Shown piece after piece: positions 36,793 to 46,304 of a DNA stretch of 64,000 nucleotides. Below the pieces are notes generated by a model. That model did no database searches. It was given only the letters and a program-made list of their open reading frames with translations, and had not been told where the DNA came from. How positions within the stretch are numbered: position 1 is the stretch's first letter; each line of letters opens with the position of its first letter. Source of the stretch: Flammula alnicola (lineage: Eukaryota > Basidiomycota > Agaricomycetes > Agaricales > Strophariaceae); contig JADNRV010000123.1 of the NCBI GenBank assembly GCA_015499995.1, positions 96,003 through 160,002 on the forward strand. The letters are read 5' to 3'. A program made the position numbers and the translations under genes.

Positions 36793-37707
36793 CAATGGAT
36801 CATTAATCGATCATTGGCACTAACAGACGTATCGGTTACAACAGCGTCCAAGCCCTAGAATGCCTACTTCAAGCGCTCATGGATTGACAACTCGTACTCA
36901 GGAACGAAGCAAACTTCGCCCTTGCCACCGCCCGTAGCATCGATTCCCCAGAGCTTCAGGCGCTCTCTGTTAAGCACCCAAAGACCCTGTATATTGTCGA
37001 TCTAGATATAACGAGCCCAAAGAGCGTTGACAGGGCGGTTGCAGCCGTCACTCCTGCCCTGTCTAAGTGTCTCGACTATCTCGTCAACAACGCCGGGAAA
37101 AACCCACAGCCAGATTCGAAGACGTACGTGCACATTTTTCTTATATATTCGAGCGCTAACCGTGTCTTATTTTGATACAGGTCCAATGAATTCGCAGACG
37201 AAATGTCATTCAGCACCGTCGCTCCTCTCCGCGTCTCCCCTACCTTCCTTCCTCTCGTCAAGAAGTCCGAGCTGAAGGGGATCATCTTCATCAGTTGCGT
37301 CCTGGCTCTTCGCAGATTACATTCCTTAAGGCTGGCCAATTTAACACCTATTCTGTAGCCGAGGCAGCTCTGAACATGTGCGTATATTCTTCGTCCGTCA
37401 GCCCTTGATATATCTACAATACATACGTTTCTCGGCTGGCGCATAAGTGGGCTGCTGCTCTTAAATACGACGGCGTCACCACCGCAACCATTCACCCTGG
37501 TACGCACCTGTCTCTATTTCAAAAATAGCCTTGCATTTTCTTACAACATTACGACAGGCTAGTCGCAGACACCTCTTGGCGAGGGCATCAAGGAGTAGAT
37601 GGCGAAACACTCTCCCCGGGTCCATCATTTCCCACCAGGGGCCGCTGCCGACAATGTCATCTAGCTCTCCAACGCCCTCATGCTCGAGAAGACAGTCATT
37701 TTGATGG
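36793..37707 (+). pseudogene. Decayed SDR copy (paralogue of the SDR at 21.5 kb)
   Basis: DNA and protein align along the whole length of the SDR at 21528-22504, in opposite orientation. Conserved pieces include LATARSIDSPELQAL, LDYLVNNAGKNPQP, FSTVAPLRVS and the four intron positions. There is no start codon at the expected place (ATGGATCATTAATC with a stop), several frame breaks, and TAG codons. The copy stops before the GTNLPW-type C-terminus exactly where the subtelomeric repeat begins at 37708, so its 3' end was lost at that junction. Confidence 0.85.
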
Positions 37708-38785
37708 AAGGGTTATGGGACTATATTGCTAGGGATCCCTAGGGATTTTTAGTAGGGATCCCTAGGGACGGAGTAGGGATGCAGAGAGATGGTGTAGGGA
37801 TGCAGAGAGTTGGCGCAGGGACGGTGTAGGGATTGCGGAGGGACAGTGTAGGGATTGCGGAGGGACAGTGTAGGGATTGCGGAGGGACAGTGTAGGGATT
37901 GCGGAGGGACAGTGTAGGGACAGCATAGATATGGTGGCGTGGGGCTCAGTGCACCCCACGGGACACACTCATGTCGCATAGAGACAGTGGTGGCGTGGGG
38001 CTCGGTGCACCCCGCAGGACACACTCATGTCGCGTAGAGACAGTGGTGGCGTGGGGCTCGGTGCACCCCACGGGACACACTCATGTCACATAGAGTCAGA
38101 TTATGCGAAGTGTACATAGACGGTAGCCACCATCAGTGTACTGGAAAATTTGCTTGTCTGTAAGATTTTAAAGTCCAACTCCTTCACAAACATGTTACCA
38201 TAATCAAAGAGGATTCATAAAGTGTTATTGCTATTTCAGTTTGGATAAAGGTGCATTGCACCGCCTACTCTCGGCCTGTTCCACCGCCTAACTCGTCGCC
38301 CGTTTCAGTGCCTACTCACCGCCCGTTCCAGCGCCTACTTGGCGCCCGTTTCAGTGCCTACTTGGCGCCCGTTTCAGCACCTACTCGCCGCGGGCCATTC
38401 TGCGACCAATAGCTGTAGATGATGATACAGCAAAAAGACTTACCGCGATCCAGAAATATGAGCTACAAATGGCCGAAATCCAACTCAAACGGCAGAAACT
38501 TGAGCTTGAAGTCCAAGAAAAGAAGACTGCAGCTGAAATACGCTGTATCGAGGTGAAAGCAGAGGAACGCCGTCATGCGTTAAATGACAGATGACAGCGC
38601 GAGAAGGAGAAACATGAAATTATGATACGTTTCACGGCACTTGTCACTGGATCGAGTAGCAAAAAGAACATGGTAGAGCAGCTAGGAAACGCGTGAAGTT
38701 CAGTTTGTAATTTGGCCTTCAGTACTAAATACACATGCATCTGAACAGTTCTCTGGCTGTGATAACTCTATTTATTCAGGCGCTA
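37708..38785. repeat. Subtelomeric repeat, copy 1 (1078 bp)
   Basis: Begins AAGGGTTATGGGACTATATT and matches 45205-46304 almost base for base. Inside are a 22-bp minisatellite (GGATTGCGGAGGGACAGTGT core, 4 units, ~37830-37920), three 56-bp units containing GGCTCGGTGCACCCC (~37931-38096), imperfect ~24-bp repeats with CGCCCGTTTCAG (~38265-38390), and a decayed coiled-coil ORF. It is cut at GCGCTA by telomere repeats at 38784-38800. Confidence 0.9.
38394..38696 (+). pseudogene. Coiled-coil ORF fossil in subtelomeric repeat copy 1
   Basis: A 101-codon frame encodes KRLTAIQKYELQMAEIQLKR and further heptad-like charged sequence, then one TGA at 38592-38594, then QREKEKHEIMIRFTALVTG to a second stop. 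Upstream the frame falls in repeats and has no start. It looks like the C-terminal coiled coil of a transposon-encoded protein, carried along in the repeat. The parent element is not identified. Confidence 0.5.
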
Positions 38786-38800
38786 GGGTTAGGGTTAGGG
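38784..38800 (+). repeat. Interstitial telomere repeats at a healed break
   Basis: TAGGGTTAGGGTTAGGG joins the interrupted subtelomeric repeat to the Penelope-like element. The orientation matches the real telomere at the right edge of the window. Confidence 0.85.
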
Positions 38801-38865
38801 TAGTGGAGATCCTCACCACCGCCGGAGCAGTGGCAAGGGCGTACCGTTGTGTTGGGGTTCAAGCG

Positions 38866-38933
38866 GGATGCAAAAGGGCTCAAGTCGTCTTGACTTGAAA
38901 GCAACTTTTCGGTTGAACCTCTTCAGTGCATCC
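38866..38933 (-). ncRNA. Hammerhead ribozyme (type I topology), copy 1
   Basis: On the element sense strand: stem I TGCATCC pairs with GGATGCA (7 bp). The conserved box is CTGAAGA (CUGANGA). Stem II is GGT-TCA-ACC, followed by GAAA. Stem III opens AAG/CTT and contains a further TCAAGTC/GACTTGA hairpin. The unpaired T17 precedes stem I, so cleavage is predicted between 38873 and 38872. Every core position fits. Hammerheads are documented in Penelope-like elements, which supports the reading; activity is inferred. Confidence 0.75.
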
Positions 38934-40007
38934 TGGCTCGTATTTGTACTGCCTGAGCATAGGCAGTGTGCCAACGTGTGGGTATTATTGCGCGAGATGG
39001 CGCAATAATGGTGCGATAAGGTGTGTTAAGCCTTGCCGTCCAAGCCGACCCACGGTTCTTAGCTTCCGCCTGGACAGGTGACCACGAATGGACCCATCGA
39101 AGCATGGCATGAAACACGCGGCCGATTACCCGGAACCCATGCATGTACTTTTCATACATGACTCACGTTCCAGCAGCATGTGGTGGGGCCTAACCGGCTG
39201 AACACCGCTGTACTGGAAACAAAAATAGCGTGTGCGTGCGCCACAATTCTAATAATAATAATGCTTCTAAAGAAGCCGGAACCGGCAGCGGTACAGTTTT
39301 CCCACTGGCGACCCCAGGTCTCTAAATATAGCAACACGTGCGTAACCAACGTGTGACAGGCAAGGGGTATCCGGCTTTCCATGCCGTGCCCGCACTAGAC
39401 CGGTTACTACCCGGCCCCGAGCATGTACTCCCGCGCTTAACATTCGGAACCTAGCGCCTAAATGTAATTAGAGCGCGCGTTAACGCACGGGTATATCTCA
39501 ACCACAATACGTCCGCAACGATAAAAACACAAGTCGGACCGAGATGCCCGAAAAGCCCGAAGCTCCCCGAACACCAGCCAGAATAGCAGTGTACGTCCTT
39601 GCCGTCACCCCTGGACTACTCCAACTGTTCCCGATCTCAAGACCGAAGCCTTGCTAAGGTTGGTATATTCTCCGCTCCCACCCCGACGAACTTCCCGCCG
39701 GGTCGCGGTCCCTTAACCACACCACTGCGCTGCACCGCGACTAAGCCGTATCGAACGTTCTGTTCCCCGCACAGCCACCGTTAGGCTACCGTTTGGGCGT
39801 ACTAGTAAGAGATCGAGGGGTGCATCGGCGAACCTTCGCCCCAAGATAGCCGTCACTTGGCGTATCCTCGCGTTTTGATATCTCGAGTACATAGCTCGTG
39901 TTTAAGACCCGAGGGCCCCCTTACTAACCGAAGCTTTTAGGGTACTTGCGTCACTTACAGACATAAACTCTGGGACTCCTGTCGGTAATATTTCAACCTA
40001 AGGGCGC

Positions 40008-40080
40008 CTACAGTCCACTCAGCTGGTCCGATCACTGAAGCGATCATCTGCAGGTTGGGGGATCAAATCCCAATGACAAC
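40008..40080 (+). other. tRNA-like (Pol III box A/B-like) block, copy 1
   Basis: CACTCAGCTGG resembles box A and GGATCAAATCC matches box B at 9 of 11 positions, 43 bp apart. CTGAAG lies between them in a GATC/GATC mini-stem, like an anticodon arm, and TTGGG/CCCAA flank box B. The acceptor stem does not pair, so this is not a tRNA gene. It is antisense to the retroelement. Confidence 0.3.
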
Positions 40081-40288
40081 TTGCACTGTCTTATTTTAGA
40101 ACGAACGACTACGCTCGATACTAACGAATTACCTAGTGCCTGATATCGATTAAGACGAACCAGGGCCTATTACGGTTTCCATACCTTCCATACTACCTTC
40201 GGCTAGGTTTCTGGGTTAACGGTTAGGGTTCGGGTTCGGGTTTGAACCGAGCCTAAAAGGCAAATAGTAAATATCTTCGTTTGGATAT

Positions 40289-42558
40289 TTAACCCAACGA
40301 GGGCTCTTCTCCGAAAAATGTATCGTCGAGGAGTACCAGATCGTCCGCAATAATGGGACTATCTTCTTCAGAATTTTGTAGAGGTAGAGCATGTGTTACC
40401 GAGCTCAATACCTCACGTCTCATCTTACCCACAACATCGCCCAGGTTAGGCAAACGTTTGCGGGAGACAAGCCATCGTGCAGTCGCTAGACCAACTTTAC
40501 GAACGTCGATCACGTCCCTGACCTCCATACTATTACTGGTAAACCCCATGGGGCGCAGATACGTAAGGGAGATATCATCCCAACCGAAGTCAGGATTGTT
40601 CAGGGTATCAACCGCTTCCAAATCTATAGGCAACTTAACAGCCGGAACTGACTGGTCACCGTTCGACTCGTCCACTGACATCGACACTTCCTCCTGGGCT
40701 GGATCCGAAGACCCACTCACGTCAACATCCATCGGTTCGGCCGGAGCCAACCCGCGACGAACATCGAACCCAAGTCCTTCCGCGTACTTTGCAATGGTAG
40801 TATAATCAATACTAGATATATCGGCTCCGTAACGGGACTTAGCGAATTCGTAAAGTCGGGATAACCTGTTCGAGCGAACCTCGGACAGACTGGTTATCCA
40901 GCGTTTAACGACAACATTCTGAAGTTCTCGTAGGTCGAACGCTTCCCAGATCGGGTTGAACTCTGATTTCAGGACCAAGAGATCGATTATGGCTCCTCCG
41001 GTATCCGGTCTTTTGGACCGGTCTCCATTTGCGCTCTCCTCAAAGCGCGCATGCCATCTCCTGTTGGTGTTGTCCTTTAACCATTTGTTTAACAACTTCA
41101 ACGGGTAGCCTCTACTGATGTAGATACTTCGAAGATCTTGGAGAGCCTCGAAGTAATTAGCAGGATTACTACTAAGTACGGCTAGCCGTGACATCTCTCC
41201 CAAGAAGGTGCCCTTTCGGACATCGAGGGGGTGGTGAGATGCGAACGGGATGCGTTCAAGGTGGTTACGTGCTTTGCGGTAAGGTTGCCATTCAAGCCGG
41301 TTGCTAGCCGGGTTGATGTACAACATCATGTCCAGGAATGCGAGATGAAACTCGCTCACGTCCCACGTAAGTTCGTGCTCGTCAAACTTTATGAATGACT
41401 GACAATACTCAAGCGCTTCTTCGCGAGAGTTGGCATACACTAAAGCAAGACCGTCGTCGATAAACCGTGCGTAGAACGCCAGTTTACCTTTGTTTAGCTC
41501 GACGGGAGCCCATTTTTCCTCAAAGACAGCGCCCCACAGGTTAGCAACATCCGGGCTACAAGCTACGCCCATTGCTAAACCGCGCTTCTGCAGGTAAAAT
41601 GTTTGCTCGAACTTAAAATTAGATCCATGCACGCAAGCCGCATCGCTCTATCAGTGAACTTGAAGAGTTGTGTAGATGGGCGTGGATTAGATTTCCTCAA
41701 CCATAGCGATAAAACCGCTTTGATCGCTTCTAAGGTTGGTATCGTTGGATAAAACGCTACGATGTCGAATCCAACGAGGAAAAGTTTGCGTGTAGGATCA
41801 AACGTTGTTTTGGATAACCGAATCGCTAGGTCCTTAGTCCCGCGAAGGACGTAAGGACGCTGTGCTAGGAACGGTTTCAACGTTTTAGATACAAACTTGG
41901 CAGCCGGGTTTACAAGCGCGCTGTGACAAGGCACGATAGGTCTCATCTTTACGGGTTCCTTGTGAATCTTGGGTATACCGTAGAACACAGGCACGATGAA
42001 CTTATCGAGCGCTAACTCGTCCGGGACAAATTGCCGCAAAAAATCTGCCAATTGATCATTACTAAAAATAGCACGAGCGTCCGCCGACAACTCAATGACC
42101 GAATTACATGTTTGTATCAACATGACTTCTGCGTTCTCCCGACTAACTATGGTGTAATTAGCCGCGTCTGAGAGGAGCGCACGTGTGTTGTCTAAGAACC
42201 AGTCCCGAGTTACTATGGATGCACCTAGATTCTTATCCGTTGGCAAAACGATATAGTTATTGCTTCGGAGGAAGTCCTGGACACTCTGGTAGTCTACCAG
42301 CTCGGGGCGTGGTTCGACTTTGAGTAGCTGAGGTACGACGTTGGCACAGAACGAATCTATGTACGACCTTCCGGCAGCAAGTCCATCTTCAATGTATGGG
42401 TGCAATTCGACCGCCTCTGACCGGGGGCGGCGAATATCATAGTCTGGGTTAGGGTAGTGGAGATCCTCACCACCGCCGGAGCAGTGGCAAGGGCGTACCG
42501 TTGTGTTGGGGTTCAAGCGGGATGCAAAAGGGCTCAAGTCGTCTTGACTTGAAAGCAA
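40289..42558 (-). pseudogene. Penelope-like reverse transcriptase, truncated and frameshifted
   Basis: Single-ORF PLE polymerase that would copy element RNA from a telomeric primer. Motifs in order are VPTDKNLG-like N-terminal sequence (YIVLPTDKNLG), PKIHKEPVKMRPIVP, motif A GFDIVAFYPTIP, motif B QKRGLAMGVACSPDVANL, and motif C ARFIDDGLALV with the two catalytic Asp. These are characteristic of PLE rather than LTR or LINE RTs. The frame shifts once near 41630 between motif A (frame ending at 41575) and motif B. The first ~35 codons of the open frame (42558-42455) come from the neighbouring copy 2, so the native N-terminus is missing. The C-terminus is acidic and lacks an endonuclease domain. 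Confidence 0.85.
42446..42454 (+). repeat. Telomere-repeat junction between two retroelement copies
   Basis: GGGTTAGGG (1.5 telomere units) separates the broken 5' end of copy 1 from the 3' end of copy 2. It shows that copy 2 was attached to a telomere-like end formed on copy 1. Confidence 0.75.
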
Positions 42559-42587
42559 CTTTTCGGTTGAACCTCTTCAGTGCATCC
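42520..42587 (-). ncRNA. Hammerhead ribozyme (type I topology), copy 2
   Basis: Identical core to copy 1: TGCATCC/GGATGCA stem I, CTGAAGA, GGTTCAACC, GAAA and AAG/CTT stem III. Predicted cleavage lies between 42527 and 42526. Conservation between copies is uninformative by itself because the copies are nearly identical throughout. Confidence 0.75.
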
Positions 42588-43662
42588 TGGCTCGTATTTA
42601 TACTGCCTGAGCATAGGCAGTGTACCAACGTGTGGGTATTATTGCGCGAGATGGCGCAATAATGGTGCGATAAGGTGTGTTAAGCCTTGCCGTCCAAGCC
42701 GACCCACGGTTCTTAGCTTCCGCCTGGACAGGTGACCACGAATGGACCCATCGAAGCATGGCATGAAACACGCGGCCGATTACCCGGAACCCATGCATGT
42801 ACTTTTCATACATGACTCACGTTCCAGCAGCATGTGGTGGGGCCTAACCGGCTGACCACCGCTGTACTGGAAACAAAAATAGCGTGTGCGTGCGCCACAA
42901 TTCTAATAATAATAATGCTTCTAAAGAAGCCGGAACCGGCAGCGGTACAGTTTTCCCACTGGCGACCCCAGGTCTCTAAATATAGCAACACGTGCGTAAC
43001 CAACGTGTGACAGGCAAGGGGTATCCGGCTTTCCATGCCGTGCCCGCACTAGACCGGTTACTACCCGGCCCCGAGCATGTACTCCCGCGCTTAACATTCG
43101 GAACCTAGCGCCTAAAGACAATTAGAGCGCGCGTTAACGCACGGGTATATCTCAACCAACAATACGTCCGCAACGATAATAGCCTAAGTCGGACCGAGAT
43201 GCCCGAGAAGCCCGAAGCTCCCCGAACACCAGCCAGAATAGCAGTGTACGTCCTTGCCGTCACCCCTGGACTACTCCAACTGTTCCCGATCTCAAGGCCG
43301 AAGCCTTGCTAAGGTTGGTATATTCTCCGCTCCCACCCCGACGAACTTCCCGCCGGGTCGCGGTCCCTTAACCACACCACTGCGCTGCACCGCGACTAAG
43401 CCGTATCGAACGTTCTGTTCCCCGCACAGCCGCCGTAAAGCTACCGTTTGGGCGTACTAGTAAGAGATCGAGGGGTACATCGGCGAACCTTCGCCCCAAG
43501 ATAGCCGTCACTTGGCGTATCCTCGCGTTTTAATATCTCGAGTACATAGCTCGTGTTTAAGACCCGAGGGCCCCCTTACTAACCGAAGCTTTTAGGGTAC
43601 TTGCGTCACTTACAGACATAAACTCTGGGACTCCTGTCGGTAATATTTCAACCTAAGGGCGC

Positions 43663-43735
43663 CTACAGTCCACTCAGCTGGTCCGATCACTGAAGCGATC
43701 ATCTGCAGGTTGGGGGATCAAATCCCAATGACAAC
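43663..43735 (+). other. tRNA-like (Pol III box A/B-like) block, copy 2
   Basis: Second copy of the block at 40008-40080, with box-A-like CACTCAGCTGG at ~43671 and box-B-like GGATCAAATCC at 43715-43725. Confidence 0.3.
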
Positions 43736-44135
43736 TTTGCACTGTCTTATTTTAGAACGAACGACTACGCTCGATACTAACGAATTACCTAGTGCCTGAT
43801 ATCGATTAAGACGAACCAGGGCCTATTACGGTTTCCATACCTTCCATACTACCTTCGGCTAGGTTTCTGGGTTAACGGTTAGGGTTCGGGTTCGGGTTTG
43901 AACCGAGCCTAAAAGGCAAATAGTAAATATCTTCGTTTGGATATTTAACCCAACGAGGGCTCTTCTCCGAAAAATGTATCGTCGAAGAGTACCAGATCGT
44001 CCGCAATAATGGGACTATCTTCTTCAGAATTTTGTAGAGGTAGAGCATGTGTTACCGAGCTCAATACCTCACGTCTCACCTAATGCTATTGGCGCCAGAT
44101 TCGGCCCCCCGAATCCGCCAGTTTCTGCGATGCCG

Positions 44136-44860
44136 GGACTTATCCTTAGCGGCGCGGACTTATTGCTCTTCTAGATACTAAGTGCCTAAATACAGCGCCC
44201 CGGCACATAAGTCCAAGTCCTCGGGTGGTTTCGGGGGCTAAACCTTCGGAGATAGGGTAAGCATGGAGGGGCAGGCCTGCCGTTGCAGCAGTACTCGGAC
44301 TTATCCTTAGCGGCGTCGACTTATTGCTTATCTGTGTAGTATATATCTAAATACAACACCCCGGGACATAAGTCCATGTCCTTGGGTGTGGTTGGTGGCT
44401 AAACCTTTGGAGATAAGGTAAATATTAAAGGGGTAGGCTAGCGGAGGCATTGATACTTGGACTTATCCTTAGCGGTGTCGACTTATTGCTTATCTATGTA
44501 GTATATATCTAAATACAACACCCGGGCACATAAGTCGGTGTCCTTGGGTGTTTTCGGTGCCTAAACCTTGCAGAAACCGGTTATTTATACACCAGTTATT
44601 AGCCGAGCAAGTGTCAGGAGGTGCGTGAATTGTCCTGGGCTGTTTCCGTGACAAAACCTTCGGAGATTTCGACGTATAAGGGGCAGGGCAGCCAGGACAG
44701 TAATACTTGGACTTATGCTTAGTTACGGTTGACTTAATATGTATCTATATGGTAGGTAATAGTATACCAAGTGGTAGCAGATAAGTCATTGTCGTTGAAT
44801 TTTCCGGACACTACACCTTGTATGATATAGCTGATATGTTGCGACTATGCGGGATATTAT
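44136..44860 (+). repeat. 161-bp subtelomeric tandem repeat (3 units plus a diverged fourth)
   Basis: Units start at GGACTTATCC at 44136, 44297 and 44459, and at GGACTTATGC at 44709. Each begins GGACTTATCCTTAGCGG and later contains ACATAAGTCC, the inverted complement of its own start, so each unit can fold on itself. Units also share CTAAACCTT-GGAGAT blocks. No coding capacity. Confidence 0.75.
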
Positions 44861-45204
44861 ATAGTCCGCCGGGAAATTATATATGTTGACCGGACATTAT
44901 AAATCTCGACCGGACATTACATATTTCAATGCAAAGTCTTTGTTTATAATAGAAAATCAATAGTCCACTGCGAAATATCTAATTTCCACCGGAGATTGTT
45001 TATTCCGCCCGGAAATATCTAATGTCCGCCGGAGATTGTTTATTTAGTCCGGAAAATTGCTATTTAGTCCGGAGAATTGAGATTTAGTCCGGAAAATTGA
45101 CCTGCAATTTGGACAATGTTTATTGCATTGTAAAGTATTTATTCCGGTGAGAAATTGTTTATTCCCCGCGGAAATATTGTATTTTGAGCGGACATTACAA
45201 ATCT
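44840..45204. repeat. AT-rich degenerate short repeats (CCGGA core)
   Basis: Many copies of a ~20-30 bp motif around (A/T)CCGGACATTATAAAT and GTCCGGAAAATTG alternate through this block. The array is diverged and ends where subtelomeric repeat copy 2 begins. Confidence 0.6.
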
Positions 45205-46304
45205 AAGGGTTATGGGACTATATTGCTAGGGATCCCTAGGGATTTTTAGTAGGGATCCCTAGGGACGGAGTAGGGATGCAGAGAGATGGTGTAGGGATGC
45301 AGAGAGTTGGCGCAGGGACGGTGTAGGGATTGCGGAGGGACAGTGTAGGGATTGCGGAGGGACAGTGTAGGGATTGCGGAGGGACAGTGTAGGGATTGCG
45401 GAGGGACAGTGTAGGGATTGCGGAGGGACAGTGTAGGGACAGCATAGATATGGTGGCGTGGGGCTCAGTGCACCCCACGGGACACACTCATGTCGCATAG
45501 AGACAGTGGTGGCGTGGGGCTCGGTGCACCCCGCAGGACACACTCATGTCGCGTAGAGACAGTGGTGGCGTGGGGCTCGGTGCACCCCACGGGACACACT
45601 CATGTCACATAGAGTCAGATTATGCGAAGTGTACATAGACGGTAGCCACCATCAGTGTACTGGAAAATTTGCTTGTCTGTAAGATTTTAAAGTCCAACTC
45701 CTTCACAAACATGTTACCATAATCAAAGAGGATTCATAAAGTGTTATTGCTATTTCAGTTTGGATAAAGGTGCATTGCACCGCCTACTCTCGGCCTGTTC
45801 CACCGCCTAACTCGTCGCCCGTTTCAGTGCCTACTCACCGCCCGTTCCAGCGCCTACTTGGCGCCCGTTTCAGTGCCTACTTGGCGCCCGTTTCAGCACC
45901 TACTCGCCGCGGGCCATTCTGCGACCAATAGCTGTAGATGATGATACAGCAAAAAGACTTACCGCGATCCAGAAATATGAGCTACAAATGGCCGAAATCC
46001 AACTCAAACGGCAGAAACTTGAGCTTGAAGTCCAAGAAAAGAAGACTGCAGCTGAAATACGCTGTATCGAGGTGAAAGCAGAGGAACGCCGTCATGCGTT
46101 AAATGACAGATGACAGCGCGAGAAGGAGAAACATGAAATTATGATACGTTTCACGGCACTTGTCACTGGATCGAGTAGCAAAAAGAACATGGTAGAGCAG
46201 CTAGGAAACGCGTGAAGTTCAGTTTGTAATTTGGCCTTCAGTACTAAATACACATGCATCTGAACAGTTCTCTGGCTGTGATAACTCTATTTATTCAGGC
46301 GCTA
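45205..46304. repeat. Subtelomeric repeat, copy 2 (1100 bp)
   Basis: Essentially identical to 37708-38785. The length difference of 22 bp equals one extra unit of the internal 22-bp minisatellite (5 units here, 4 in copy 1). Copy 2 continues past GCGCTA into CATAGACATCC, whereas copy 1 is cut there by telomere repeats. Confidence 0.9.
45913..46215 (+). pseudogene. Coiled-coil ORF fossil in subtelomeric repeat copy 2
   Basis: Same fossil frame as 38394-38696, with the in-frame TGA at 46111-46113. The shared stop shows the frame was already broken before the repeat was duplicated. Confidence 0.5.

Larger units (their letters stand above)
38801..42445 (-). mobile_element. Endonuclease-deficient Penelope-like retroelement (Coprina/Athena type), copy 1, 5'-truncated
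   Basis: Sense strand is minus, so its 3' end (38801) abuts TTAGGG repeats, the arrangement expected when telomeric 3' ends prime reverse transcription. It contains a ~1.49 kb 3' region (38801-40288) with a hammerhead fold and a tRNA-like block, then the reverse-transcriptase ORF. The 5' end is lost: at 42446 the sequence switches to GGGTTAGGG and the 3' end of copy 2. No GIY-YIG endonuclease is encoded, as in telomere-attached PLEs of fungi, rotifers and plants (known family behaviour). Confidence 0.88.
42455..44078 (-). mobile_element. Penelope-like retroelement, copy 2, strongly 5'-truncated
   Basis: Matches 38801-40422 with only a few substitutions and tiny indels (for example AATGTAATT/AAGACAATT near 43117). 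It ends inside the last ~135 bp of the RT coding region, so it has only the 3' region and the last RT codons. The right boundary at GTCTCA/CCTAATG joins unrelated tandem repeats. Near identity implies recent insertion or recent duplication. Confidence 0.88.

Noticed and set aside
37749..38024. Small ORFs with repeated CTEPHAT or NPYTVPPQSLH peptides here and at 45236-46769
   Set aside because: They are translations of the 22-bp and 56-bp minisatellites and change frame when copy number changes.
38923..39382. Small duplicated ORFs in the retroelement 3' region (also 42598-43036)
   Set aside because: They lie in the 3' untranslated part, overlap the ribozyme region, lack motifs, and are duplicated only because the element is.
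40008..40080. A functional tRNA gene
   Set aside because: Box A and box B are recognisable, but the acceptor arm does not pair and the anticodon arm has only four pairs with an eight-base loop.
38801..42445. LTR retrotransposon or LINE
   Set aside because: The RT motifs (DIVAFYPTIP, GLAMGVACSPDVANL, FIDD) are Penelope-type, there is no integrase, protease or AP endonuclease, and ends abut telomere repeats rather than a target-site duplication.
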